64,000 nucleotides of DNA, taken from Trichoplax adhaerens. Its lineage: Eukaryota > Placozoa > Uniplacotomia > Trichoplacea > Trichoplacidae. Positions 1 through 11,574 of the stretch are shown here, piece by piece. Below the pieces are notes generated by a model. The model made no database searches. It saw only the letters and a program-made list of their open reading frames with translations, and was not told where the DNA came from. Both the position numbers and the translations under genes were made by a program. The DNA lies in NCBI RefSeq assembly GCF_000150275.1, contig NW_002060951.1:2848580-2912579 (forward strand). The letters run 5' to 3'. The stretch's first letter is position 1. Each line of letters begins with the position of its first letter.

Positions 1-3000
1 CCTCGTTCAATAGACTATCATTTTAACCTATTGGAAGCATTCTTAAATAACATTTAAATATGTAAATACAAAAGTTATATATGTATGTTGCGGCGATCGT
101 TTGAGATTGGTCTGAATATAGTATTCTCCTAAGGAATACTGTAAAATTGAATAATGCTACCAATATCTCACCTCTGCCGCCGTTTCTCATTCTTTCATGA
201 ATTTCGGAAAATCTATCTAGGCTTTACTTGCCTTTATGTAATATATTTTTAACATTAATATCGAAAATACACCCTACGACATTTCAGATCCTACCCAGAG
301 ATTTTTGATAGCTTTTTTAAGTTGATCATAAATATTCTCTAATTACAAATTATTTTAACGGAAATTCATACTGTATGTCTCGGTAATCTCTATCCAAAAG
401 AAGTTATTCTATAGACATTGTGAATCCTCGATGGAGCAAGTCAAAATTTCTGAATAGATTAAATATGAAAACGAAAGCTTCACGAGTAAAATATTGTTTT
501 ACTGTTAGTACGAATAACCCTTAACAATCATCATATTCCCCAACTATCATTAATATGTAATGATCAATGCCAGCTAAGTAACAATTACCGATGTATGTAA
601 TTTGGACATCGTATGTCTTTCATTCTTCTACTACAAAAGGTTTATCGTCACTTGTGATTTTAAAATTAATATAATTAATGAGATATCAGACCATCTATCC
701 TACGGCTTATTCCAAAGAATTACTGGTATACTCAACTGAAACAATTCCAATAAGAAATCTACAACCTACGATGAAAAAGTCACGAAGCAACAGATGATAA
801 ATTGTAGTAAAAGTACTGTACTGTACAGTATTGTAGTGCTGTACCGTACATTTGTACAGCATACAGTACTTGGTATAAAGTTAAAGGTGCGTTCACACGA
901 TGAACTTTTTTAATTACTGAACCTCTGACAGGTCTATCAAATGGTAATACTGTACTATCTGTTAAATGAGCACATTATCGTAAACCGTCAGCAAAGCGAC
1001 GGGAGTTTGCACTAGTAATAATAAAATTATCATTTTCTAGTGTGTACGGATACTACGTAAATACGAAAATACGTGACATAGAATAGTGCTTACATACTCA
1101 TTTTAGTTTAGGCATGCCGAAGACTAGTCACCAACAACTAATAAATTACAACTTTTAGAAGCACTAGCTCCCCCAGGTGCTATGCTACCTGTTAACGCGA
1201 TTTTGTACAGTGGTGGTATCTGCATGTGAGAACTAAATATTACACATACACATTTTACGTTATCACTTAGGCTAGCTCATATACTGTACAGTACAGCCTC
1301 TACCAGGTTCAGACTCAGTGCAGAAAGGACACAATGATAATTAATTATACTGAACTAGCACGTAATTTCTATAATTACTGTATGAAAGAGTTTTAAAAAC
1401 GGGTAAATTTGTAGAAGCTTCATACCAGAGCCTGGCACGCGCTATTAAAGGTATTACTTTTGTCATATATCTGAATCTTAAACTTGGTTAATGTTAGTAT
1501 AGTAAGATAGTAACTGTACAGTACTGTACTGTAGATATTGTTAAACGATGATATGTATGGAATGATAACGATATCTAATGGTTTATCATATGATTAGGTA
1601 TTGGTGTTATGCGCAAGCGTGAAATAGCTATGCGGAAATTGTGTATCGTACAGTATGCGTATGATATACTGTACAGTATAGCTCTATTAGAATGAAGACT
1701 GCGGGATTTTTGCGGTAACTACAGAAGTAATGCAGAATAAAGTTAGCTTGTAGCTTAGCAAAAGAAGCACGTGTATTTCTTTGAGTTCGGACCGGTTCCT
1801 CAACGAAAATACACAACGACTTTTACATACATGATCAAGGAAGAATTCGTTAACACCTTATTTTTATACCTTTATAACCATATGACATTTTAAAACATGC
1901 TTTCGTTTTATTTAACTATCGAATTAATTATAATATATTATAATACAATTCTACTCTCAGATCAAAATAAACATTTATGATGTTATATCATCCGGTCACC
2001 AATGTGACTCACCATAGCTCTCTGCCTAATGCTACTCTAACTTTAAAATCTATGGTTAAAAGTGATAAAACCGCTGCTCGCACTCTTACGTTTCGAAAAC
2101 TAACCAGGTAGCACTTACCGGTGCGTCTTGCATTCGCGATGGCTATTAATAAGTTTTAAAGTCAAACCCTAGAAAATGGCCTATATCTACCGACTGATCT
2201 TTTTTCACATGGTCGACTGTATGTCGCTCTCTCTAGAATAAATACTCGACCTAACGAAATTGTTGCATTGAGCCACAAGTATACAAAGATCGTATTTCCA
2301 GAAATATTTCAGAAATAGCTGACTTACTCATTCTTAATTAATAAATATTTCCATAAATATTTTAACTGTCTGAAGTCGAATTGTGAATGTAGTGAGCTGG
2401 CTCAACTATTATTAATTAATTAAGACAATATCCGTATTCAGTGACAATATTATTATTTTTAATGTGCATATGTGACATGCACGTTTCAGAATATACTAAA
2501 AAGTACAAGTATAGTAAGCGAGTATTACGAATGAGGGATCTGCTAGTTACAATTACAATTATAGCAATATTTTATTGAAACTGGATATACTGTACACATA
2601 TATGTTTTCGATACAAGAACAGCATAATTACACTCATTCAGTTTGTTAACATAGGATACACTAGGCTATAAAAATTCTACTATATCTATACTAAATTCTT
2701 TACAGCGATGACTGCGCATTTCTTCAGTTCTCTATCTATATTTTGTCTTCGTTTGTGATAACCAACATTGAAGCCCAGATTTAGAAAAGTTTAAGTGATC
2801 TGGACTTATCTCAAAAGTACGATACGTAAATCTCAATATACTAAACTTATCATATCACATAAAATCTATATCTACTATATCTCTGAATTATGAGCATGCA
2901 CAGATACAACAGAAAGTAAAACTTTACGTCATCTACCATTGCCAAAATAGTATATTATTCCGGAGTCATCACATATTCTAATAAGCAGTAGCCATATAAA

Positions 3001-3640
3001 CTACTTACAATTACAGTTGACAACTAGTCATCCTAATAGCTTCTCAACTTTATCCGATCTCCGAATAATCTCTTCAATAATCATAGATATCGCTTATTAC
3101 TTATCGATTACATTGTTTGACATTCATGATTTCCTCTATAGAATTCAAATTTAATAATTCTAACTATACCATGTATTGTCTAATAGATCACACGATAAAA
3201 ACTCGGACTTGATATAAGAACTTTCGCAACAATCAATCTATTGCATCATTTTGACAGTCGTTAAGTCAATTAAATATAATATAGTTAATGCAATTCTAAG
3301 CCAATCTCTTAAATAGTAATTATCTCAACTAGTTTACAAGAGTATTTCCGGACATAGATTGCTAATTAAGTACAAACATATAGAAACTCTGAATAATTAA
3401 TAAATACTAGCGGATCATGATCTTATTACATTTCGAAAGAAATGCGGTATGCCTTTCCAATATTATCCTTTAATACAATCAAAACAGAAGGCTCTTTCTT
3501 CTTTTAAACCGTAGCTATACGTAGATGATAAAAAAATAGCACGCACACTTTAGGACTAGTACTATGCATAGTATTGTACAAATAGTTATTAATCCAGTGA
3601 TTTATACTGCAGTACTGTACTGTAGGACAAAGGACAATCG
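1..3640. other. AT-rich stretch without a supported gene
   Basis: No reading frame here resembles a known protein. The stretch is AT-rich and carries a few small GTAC palindromes (811-871, 1283-1292, 1516-1534, 1652-1682). A 23-bp segment at 914-936 recurs exactly at 19701-19723. A minus-strand open stretch around 2146-2236 could be an exon but matches nothing I recognise. Confidence 0.5.
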
Positions 3641-3652
3641 TGCTGTACTTAC

Positions 3653-4240
3653 TCTAAGATTGAGCATAAGAAACAGCTATAACTGCTACACACAACGCAT
3701 CGCCTGTAACACCGATCACAGATCGAACGATCGCAGAACTTGCATTTTTTGTACAACTGCTTGTCCGTTAGTACTACCTTACCACACGAGGGACACTCTC
3801 TCAATTTATTAGCCTTTCCCTGGTCACCATTTAGGCTACCTGAATTTTCTACGTTGGCAGATCGATATAGTATATTTCTTGTTCTTTCTGATAGCAATAG
3901 TGTAATAAAACATTATAAATGGCTGTCTATGCGTTGCTAATACGTACGAAACACAAAATTAATAATTAATCAAACGTTAGCGTACTGTAATTACAATAAT
4001 ATACGGCGTAGTAGCCGTAGCCATCATTACAATATTCTGTACTGTATAATATACGTACTGTACTTTGCAGTCGATACAGAAGTGCAAATCAAATGAAATG
4101 CACATACAAGTTACAACTACACCCTCACCGTAAACTTTGGCAAGATCAGCTTGATTTGTCCTTTCTGATAAGTGCGTTTTCAGTTGAAGGGGAGAATAAA
4201 AAAAAGAATCACCGTAAACACTATCTATCCCTCTCTTCAT
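3653..4240 (-). CDS. SIVA1: Siva-like apoptosis regulatory protein (3' end unresolved)
   Basis: Two exons on the minus strand resemble animal Siva, a small zinc-binding adaptor linked to TNF-receptor-family and p53 apoptosis signalling. Exon 1 (4240-4129) starts MKRG and contains SPLQLKTHLSERT, matching the N-terminal PLQLKVRV block of Siva. Its donor is G|GTGAGG. Exon 2 (3887-3653, acceptor TATCAG) continues in frame with ERTRNILYR, like Siva EKTKRLLF, then a Cys-rich C-terminus: CPSCGK, CKFCDRSICDRC, CVVCSSYSCFLC. The spacing fits the Siva zinc-binding region. Exon 2 ends at GA|GTAAGT in phase 2, so at least one short 3' exon is missing from this model; I could not find a convincing one. 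It diverges from the zinc-knuckle gene across a palindrome-rich block. Confidence 0.75.
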
Positions 4241-4289
4241 TATTATCAACTGCAAAAGGAAATAGAATAGAAAATAGAATAAACTTGCA

Positions 4290-5322
4290 GTCCAGTGTAC
4301 AGTACTGTACTGTACTGTACAGCATATTGTATTGTACTATTGTGATCCGTTTTCTTCTTCAATACTGTACTGTACAGTAGTGCTGTAGACGTCGAGCGAT
4401 TGGACGTCCAACGGACGTTCGATTTTGGACGTTCGGTATGTACGTTCGTTGTCAGATCGGACGTCGACGAACTGTACTGTACAGTACTGTACAGTATACT
4501 GTACTGTATACTGTACAGTCAGTTTGTATAATCCCACCCCAATACTATACAGTACATACTGTACTGTACGTTCAATGAACGTCCGACGTTCAAATTGGAC
4601 GTTCGTACTGTACGTTCGTTCATTAAAACTGGCTAACGTCCACAGTACTAGTCATGACTGCAGTATACTGTACGCTGTTACGTACAGTACTACTGTATGT
4701 ACAGTACAGTGTATAGTATACAGTACAGTAGTCTTATACCGTACTGTACAGTGTACACTATGTATATACTGTACTGTAGTGTTAACACTGTACACTGTGT
4801 ACTGTACGTTGGTACGTTCAATGAACGTCCGACGTTCAAATTGGACGTTCGTACGTTCGTTCATTAAAACTGGCTAAGGTCCACAGTACTACTGTACAGT
4901 ACAGTACAGTAGACCATAGCTGAGAGCGGGTAAGCAATGATTCAAACAACTTTTGCCATTCTCGTACTGTACAGTACTGTACAGTAAATTAGTATACTGT
5001 ATTACTGTACTGTACTGTACAGTCATTTAAGGAATGTAATTTATAGATCTGTACTGTACTGTACTGAACTGTAAATAATCGTACCTTACCAATTAATTTT
5101 CTAGAGAATTTAGGACGACCTTCACACTACGAGTAAAACCAAACTTTCTTCTCTTTTATGGTATAAAGGATTTCGTAACTAAGTGATATGAACCTGGTAT
5201 AAACTGAACTGAACTGATACTTCATTTGCTAGACGGAAGATTCTTGTACGAAGCCTTCCTTCCCATTACCTGTATATTTTAACGGCTCATGATACTATTG
5301 TACTGTACTGTACAGTATTGTA
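4290..5322. repeat. GTAC-palindrome block between divergent Siva-like and zinc-knuckle genes
   Basis: Dense, overlapping copies of TACTGTACAGTA, AGTACTGTAC and close variants run from just upstream of the Siva-like ATG to 8 bp before the ATG at 5330. Embedded at 4388-4460 and in the 80-bp direct repeat is a second palindrome type built on GACGT/AACGTT. Frames through this DNA give meaningless strings such as VQYCTVQY. As the only DNA between two divergent start codons, it probably contains both promoters. Confidence 0.85.
4566..4890. repeat. Direct repeat of about 80 bp with ACGT palindromes
   Basis: Copy 1 is 4566-4649 (84 bp) and copy 2 is 4812-4890 (79 bp), nearly identical in the same orientation. 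Copy 2 lacks a 5-bp TGTAC unit and has one substitution (AACGTCC to AAGGTCC). Each copy contains GTTCAATGAAC and GACGTTC motifs. A related GACGTTC-rich stretch lies at 4388-4460. The repeat sits inside the divergent promoter region. Confidence 0.85.
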
Positions 5323-5329
5323 TATTGCA

Positions 5330-6628
5330 ATGGCATTACATAAACAGAAGGCATATATGTATGCGAAGGAATTTAATCTACGCTCAATTCGAGACAATTT
5401 ACAGGCTTACAATCTAGTAACTAGACAATTTGATCAACGTGATATAGAAAGCAACGTAAATATTCACAGATTGGACAAAGGAAAGGTTTACGGATCACTG
5501 ATAACAATGCAAAGGCATCCTCTAATGGATACCAAAGAATCGACACCAACAGTGAAGAGAAAACAACGCAGAAGAAAAAGGCGAAAAAAAAATAGTGGTA
5601 CTAAGACTGTTACGAATTCCGATAACACTGGCATGAAGCCTGTAGGGTCTACTGAAAGCCATGTTAAGAATCACAAGGAGCACCTTAAATTACCAGATAT
5701 ATTTCGAAGCGGTACGACTGCAATTGAAATGGAGTCTGAAAATTTTGCGAAAGTTACTCCTAACGATGATACTGAAATAAGATCAAGTTACTTTGGTTTA
5801 GTCTCGTACAGTTCCAGTAGCAATGAAGCATCTGATGCTTGTGAAAGCTGCAACAATTTCAGTAATGATCGAATTGCGAGCGTGTGCCGTCCAAAGTCCG
5901 AGATAAGAACCTCGGGTAAAACAGAAACTTCCAGTGAAACAGAAGAATATGACTTCACTAATAATAACTGGAGAAAAAGTCACAGTAATTTATCTAGTTT
6001 TAAATGTTGGAAATGTAAACGTATCGGTCACTTAGCTAATGATTGTACAGTAACTCCTAATATCGATAGATCTTTACCTTTAGCCTCTAATAATAATAGT
6101 TATCAACGAGGAATTAATACATTTAATAAGCGACACGCTTCATCTAAATTAATCCACCTTTACCGTAAATGTCGAAAAATTAGAAAGCTTAAAGATCCAT
6201 CATGTATACGATGCGGTACAGATACAAATGTTGCACTTTGCCTTGATTGCGATACCATGTTCTGCGATGGAAATGGTCATTTAGTTGATCATCTCTTGGA
6301 ACATCCAGATCATAATAAGTTATTCTCCTTTAAGCTTCGTCGCTTAATAAAGTGTTGTAAACCAACATGCGATATTATTGATATTTACAAACTCCGAAAA
6401 TGCTCGATTTGCTTAGATAAATTCTCCTCTAGACATTACAGTATGATAAATGCCCTTTGGTCTCAAACAGGAATAAGAAATATGCCGAACGCTGTCTGCT
6501 GTGAGGATCATTTTGAATGGCATCGAATGAATTGTGGAACGATTAGCGAAGAAATGTTTGCAGATCAAAAATTACTAGAAAAGAAGAAATCAAGCGGAAA
6601 CGGTTTTGTTAGCGAATTTTTTTTTTAA
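5330..6628 (+). CDS. Intronless zinc-knuckle protein with a C-terminal Cys/His-rich domain
   Basis: A single uninterrupted frame of 432 aa. I place the start at the ATG at 5330 (MALHKQKAYMYAKEF); codons upstream run into the palindrome repeats. A very basic patch near residues 80-92 (KRKQRRRKRRKK) is a likely nuclear or RNA-binding signal. Residues 100-220 are Ser/Thr/Asn-rich and probably disordered. A CCHC zinc knuckle (C226-x2-C229-x4-H234-x4-C239) follows. From about residue 292 is a Cys/His-rich domain: CIRCG, LCLDCDTMFC, GHLVDHLLEHPDH, then KCCKPTC, CSICLDKF and CCEDHFEWH. This order recalls the CH domain of UPF1, but no helicase follows. A UBP-type or other binuclear zinc finger is the alternative. 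An RNA-binding role is inferred. Absence of introns, unlike every other intact gene here, suggests a retrocopy or a fast-evolving gene. Confidence 0.75.
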   Translation: MALHKQKAYMYAKEFNLRSIRDNLQAYNLVTRQFDQRDIESNVNIHRLDKGKVYGSLITMQRHPLMDTKESTPTVKRKQRRRKRRKKNSGTKTVTNSDNTGMKPVGSTESHVKNHKEHLKLPDIFRSGTTAIEMESENFAKVTPNDDTEIRSSYFGLVSYSSSSNEASDACESCNNFSNDRIASVCRPKSEIRTSGKTETSSETEEYDFTNNNWRKSHSNLSSFKCWKCKRIGHLANDCTVTPNIDRSLPLASNNNSYQRGINTFNKRHASSKLIHLYRKCRKIRKLKDPSCIRCGTDTNVALCLDCDTMFCDGNGHLVDHLLEHPDHNKLFSFKLRRLIKCCKPTCDIIDIYKLRKCSICLDKFSSRHYSMINALWSQTGIRNMPNAVCCEDHFEWHRMNCGTISEEMFADQKLLEKKKSSGNGFVSEFFF

Positions 6629-8660
6629 TTCGTAACTTAACTATGACTATATCTCAAGCATTTTTAAGTTACAGATAGCGATGCTTCTGTCGCCGTCGCG
6701 GTGATAGAGTATTAATATTTTACGGTCTTGAAGTCATTAATAAACTAATATTGACAATGTAAGGGTAATGAGCTGAGCATTCTGTAACGGATGATTGTAA
6801 ACATAAAATCAGGTAATGTTTAATTAATTTTCTGCAAGTATTGTACCATACGGACTACTTAAAAGTCCCTGATTATGCTCTACATCTGAAAGGAGGCTAC
6901 GAAAGTATAGCATTGAAGTAATGTATTTAAACTTTATTATTTCGCTTCTCTAACGGTATTTTAAAACGGAGAAATGGACAAATAGTAATTACCAAAAACA
7001 TTTCATCTTTGATATGCTTGATCTCAGCTCTAAAAAATAAACTTTTTCGCGTGACATCCACTTTTACATATCACAACAATATTCGCAGTAAAGACTTGAC
7101 CAGATACAGTAGTGTTAAAACTTAAAATGTAATGCATTGTTAACCTACTGAGAAAATTTTTTGCTAAAATACTTTTAGATGTTTGAGTAGACAACCATCC
7201 GAATACACTACTAGCTAGACACACTAGATAGTGCAGTCATGCTGTAGTCGTATGAGAAATTAATAGTTAACTTGACTGAATTGAAATTGTGATCAGTGAC
7301 TTCTGAGTGACTTCGAGATTACTGCACTCCGGGTAGTTTTGACTACCTTTGAGCGCGTATCTGACTGCAGAGAGAAAGCAGAAGTAAAAGTAAATGAATT
7401 AATAGCAAACTAGCTTCGTAGTATCCGTTGTAAAACGAATACAGTTAAATTTTATTTTATAGTCCACTAAGATCCAATTGCCAAACTTAATATCGTGCCC
7501 TAAGAGGGCGAAATTATTAATTTTTATTATTATTTTAAATTGCCTTAGTCTCTCAGTATATGATTGAGTACAATATCAACTATAATTATTACAAGAATAA
7601 GAAATTTCATTCGCATGGTATGATGTGTGGGTTAACGTAAGGTACAGTCGTAGTAGGTATTATATTAACTTAAACCACTAAAATTCTAGGGCTGGATGAA
7701 TTAGTAAAGTACGAATGACGTTAACGTTTATGTTAACCCATGATGATCAGTCGATATAATATTCCTAGTCGGAAATCAGCTTGGTGTACTGTAGATTTGG
7801 AGTAAGAAAATGGCGTTCGAATAACCATAAATACGCGTTAAAAAATTTTCTACAGATGACTGTACGGTGCATTATCTTGTAGGCATTATGCATTAGTTCA
7901 TGTCACTATATTTACAGTATATAGCATTATATTATAATTATCCAAAAATGATTATCAAAGCAGTTTGGAAAATATAATAACGTTTAACGGAAATACCGTA
8001 ACTTGTATCGATGGTTTATTTCAACCTTAATATCTGCTACTACAATTTTCATCTTCGTGCAGTTGATATACCGTGAAGATACCTTTACAGTTAGTTTTAA
8101 ACGACGAATTGGCGAAGAGACAAACCGCTGGTACGTTGCGTTTCCCTTTTAAAGCTGTACCCATTCCATACAGTGCAATCATGATATAGCCTCATTCCAG
8201 TGTATTACCGTAATCTATGTTATAACAAATCTTTTAGTATACAGTACATATTAACGCATTACTCACATTAGACTATACGACTACTCTGCGTGTGCTTTAT
8301 GGAATCATCACATCGACTTTAGTACTTTTTAAATACTGTACGCGTGTGCACTCACGTTATATGTACTGTATGCATGTTGGCACCAAAGATAAACTAAAAA
8401 GCTGCTTCTGTTCATATAACCTTACTAATACTTACGATTCTTTAAAATTTTGATACTGTTTTTCAAAGATCCTGAGTATGAGAGATATTACTGTCAAAAG
8501 CTAAGCAAATGTTTTCGCATCCCGTCTACACTTCGGATCTGCCACAATACAAGATAGATCTCACTATTTAACAAACAATTAAATACACCAAAAATTACTA
8601 ACAGTTGTAACGGCAATAGTGTAAAATGTGACTAGGTCAGAAAATCATGTGGTAACATAG
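6629..8660. other. Intergenic stretch, possible upstream glycosyltransferase exon
   Basis: Mostly AT-rich DNA without recognisable genes. One open stretch on the plus strand, 8091-8189 after a CTTTACAG acceptor-like site, encodes LVLNDELAKRQTAG and RFPFKAVPIP. It could be an upstream exon of the glycosyltransferase that follows, but I cannot confirm it. No GTAC-palindrome block is present. Confidence 0.35.
6739..6744 (+). promoter_or_regulatory. Candidate poly(A) signal of the zinc-knuckle gene
   Basis: AATAAA lies about 110 bp downstream of the stop codon at 6626-6628, a normal distance for an animal 3' end. Confidence 0.4.
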
Positions 8661-9622
8661 AAAACTGTATTACAATAGTGGTTAAAACATTTGGTCGTAC
8701 CCACCTGGTCATTCGTCTAATTAAGTCCGTACGTAACACCTATTTATCCGCCTCTGTGATAATTGTAGATGATGCTTTATTTGTTTATAATATGAACTCT
8801 ATCAAGAAAATCAAATATGACTCTATAAAGAATGCCAGTAGCGTTTTATATCTGGGGATGAAGTACAACTCTGGTGCTAGTGCAGGACTCAATCCTGGAT
8901 CATCCTTCGTTAATCCTCCTTACATTCTACTCGTTGATGATGACTTCTATTTCCACGAAGATACAAATTTGGAATATGTAACTTATAGTACCCACAAGCG
9001 TATAATTCGATACGGTTTATAAGCACCGTATATTTTGCGTAAAAGATATTTGTTGCCTATTGGATTTAATGATGCCTCAAATTCTTACAATTTCTTATAC
9101 CTCACCTATACTAATTTATAATAATTTGCAGCTTTTATCGGTACTAGAAGATACTGATATTGATAAATAGTTGGGGAAAACTTAAACATAGTGAGGATTT
9201 TTCCGGCTTACTAATTATCAGTACAAAACCCTTGGGTAAAACACAACTAGTCATACATACATCTAAATTTTACAATATCTCCATACCGCGGTATCTTGAC
9301 TGCAAAATGTGCGACATTGTCCAAAATTTTTTCCTTGCCAAAACGGATAGAGTGCGAAAAGCAAGTGGTTGGAACCCCGCCTTAAAAAGCTTTTGAACAC
9401 GAAGATTTTTTCATACAAATGAAGCTGTCTTGTTTAAAAGTAGCTATTTGTCCCACTGTTACAGCATATCACGGACCTGAGGCCCATTCCTGGATTGGAT
9501 ATCGAGAAAAACGGGATCAAGCCTTCCAAATTTCTGTCCGGTATCGGATTAAATACGGTATAAACTATTACGTACAGTACTCTGTGAGAAGACATCCGAA
9601 AATGTACAATGCGAAAAGATAG
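8661..9622 (+). pseudogene. Frame-broken B4GALNT-type (GT12) beta-N-acetylgalactosaminyltransferase
   Basis: The pieces match the catalytic domain of the B4GALNT/GM2-synthase family, Golgi enzymes that transfer GalNAc onto sialylated glycans. Exon piece 1 (8661-8977) contains ITIVVKTF, SVIIVDDA, GASAGLN and the metal-binding VDDDFYF. A 154-bp intron (8978-9131, GTAACT...TTTGCAG) joins in frame to LLSVLEDTDID. A frame break at about 9165 precedes a segment ending CDIVQNFFLAKTDRVRK and GWNPALKSF. One extra T near 9390 creates a stop; the next frame resumes EHEDFFIQMKLSCLKVAICP and ends at 9622. The family GRN motif reads GLN. The N-terminal membrane-anchor exons were not found. Two indels plus altered motifs suggest a decaying gene; homopolymer sequencing errors are the alternative. 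Confidence 0.8.
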
Positions 9623-11574
9623 ACTATTCCTTCAAGATATACAGTAGTTACTTACAATACACCCTCTGAAATTATGACTTGTAAAGAATTACTTAATCCT
9701 GCAACAGCATCACAATCTATCACTAATCTATTTGTTTTTGTCTTATTAAATTAAACGCATACATCCCACCCTTGAAATGAGCAGCTCGGAGGTATTTATA
9801 CTACTGTTAAATGACTTTGATTATGGGTTCAGTTCAATAGGTCAGTATAAGATTCTTACAGTACTTTTTACCTAAAGATTTCTTCATGTAAAACGAATAG
9901 CTCTAAGGTAGTAATTTCTGCAGAGTACTGATTATTAAAATAGTATTCGTTATATCGCTAAGGGTGGCCACTGGGCCTTTAAATTTTGATTTCATGTAAT
10001 ATTCTGATGAAAATTGATTAAACATAGAATCTTTATAGAGTTTTCTACACAGCCATTCTGATTTTTACATTTTCTTATAACGGTTACTAAGTTAACTGAA
10101 ATATTTCAGTTTATACATACCCTAATTTGCTTTAAAATGACAACCTTATAGGTAATTTACTATTTTCTTATTTATGTGCATCGCGTAATATCTAGAATAT
10201 AACACTGTATTATGATCAATTACAAGGCTGAGGTTTGTGCAACTTGTTTGACAGAGACAATCTTTTTAAATGAAACGGATCAGCAATTGTTATACCCGTT
10301 TAATGCGTGTGGCTCTACCAGCGTTAACTGCATTTATACTTACACTATTGATTTATCAAATTTATCAACTTTCTAAAATTTCGTACCTAGTGAATTGACG
10401 AGAAGATGAAGAGCTAAAAACATATGGATATAATCGGCTAAAGTATCTGATGTTGCAAGATAGCAAGAAATAAATACTTCATTATTTAGCCTAAATGTTG
10501 CATGAACCACCATATTTGAAGTATTGTGTATGTGAGACTAGTATCACTTACAGTAAGATAAGCCTTATCTTTATTCGGTTAGAGTAAGTTTAACTCATAA
10601 GACAAATAATAGCCACTGCCCAGAAAGTTTGGATATACGTGTACGTATTTACCTTACTAAGCCCTATAAAAACCTGTTACTTTCAAGGTCAGCTACCCAC
10701 TAATAATATAAAATTCTAATAGTTATTAAACAAAATTTAGCATAACATGAAAGCTTTGAATTACTTTATGTCCAGCAATAAATTTAAATCAATAATGAAT
10801 AAATACATATCTGTTATGGACAGTGTGAGCATTTATCGAAGTCTAAGATTTTCCTATCATCATACACATACGAAAGTAACATCAGATGGCGATTCAAATG
10901 ATATAAATTGGATTTCATTCAGTTACGAATACTTGTACAAGTAAATGATATTTGATAATACCTAATAATTTGATGCGAATGAGGAAAATATACCTTTAAG
11001 GACCTTATTGTCCTTATAGGAATTTCCATTTTACAAATTTAAAATGTTAAGTTGTAATTACGAGACGATTTAATAAGACCAACACTCCTATATTAGCTCG
11101 AAGTATTTTTATACTGACGACCTTCCGGAAATCAAAACTGAATATTGGTAGCCGAACCCCAAAATAAATACACCAATCGTAGCCGCATAATGATAGATAG
11201 TAAGATATTAAAAGCTTACTTTCAAAGTAAGATTTTATCTTCCTTTAAGCTTTAGTTAAATATTTGGGTAATCAATGAAATTAAAATTACAATTATCAAA
11301 GAATTACTTTGTTTTTAACTTAATTATGCAAAACACTTATATAAATATCATAGGGTAATACGCGAAATTAACCTAGATTTGTAAAAGAGAGGTTTTAAAA
11401 CGTTTGAATACAGCGAAGACGTAACAAATATTTACAGTAGTAGCAACAGAAGGTTACTGCAGTATAGTTTTAATGTAAATGATATAAACACTCGTATAGA
11501 AAGAATTGTGACCGATGAATTGATTATTTTCTTAAAATAAATTTAGATTTGAAAAATTTCGTATTTAGAAGTCA
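9623..11574. other. Intergenic AT-rich stretch
   Basis: I see no gene here. A 65-codon frame at 10747-10944 has no recognisable domain. The region separates the 3' ends of the glycosyltransferase remnant and syntaxin copy A. Confidence 0.5.

Noticed and set aside
2146-2236. Minus-strand stretch encoding RHTVDHVKKDQSVD and GHFLGFDFKTY before a stop, after a TTCTAG acceptor-like site
   Set aside because: It may be a terminal exon, but no matching partner exon or known family was found.
4337-4877. Long open frames with peptides like VQYTVQYCTVQ, also at 32709-33079, 33459-33764, 38197-38520, 40032-40247, 55920-56182 and 61438-61874
   Set aside because: They are translations of the TACTGTACAG palindrome repeat, open because the repeat lacks stops in some frames, and they occur on both strands at once.
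9020-9131. Stop codon after the VDDDF segment of the glycosyltransferase, first read as a disabling mutation
   Set aside because: It lies in an intron (8978-9131) that splices in perfect phase; only the later frame breaks are real disruptions.
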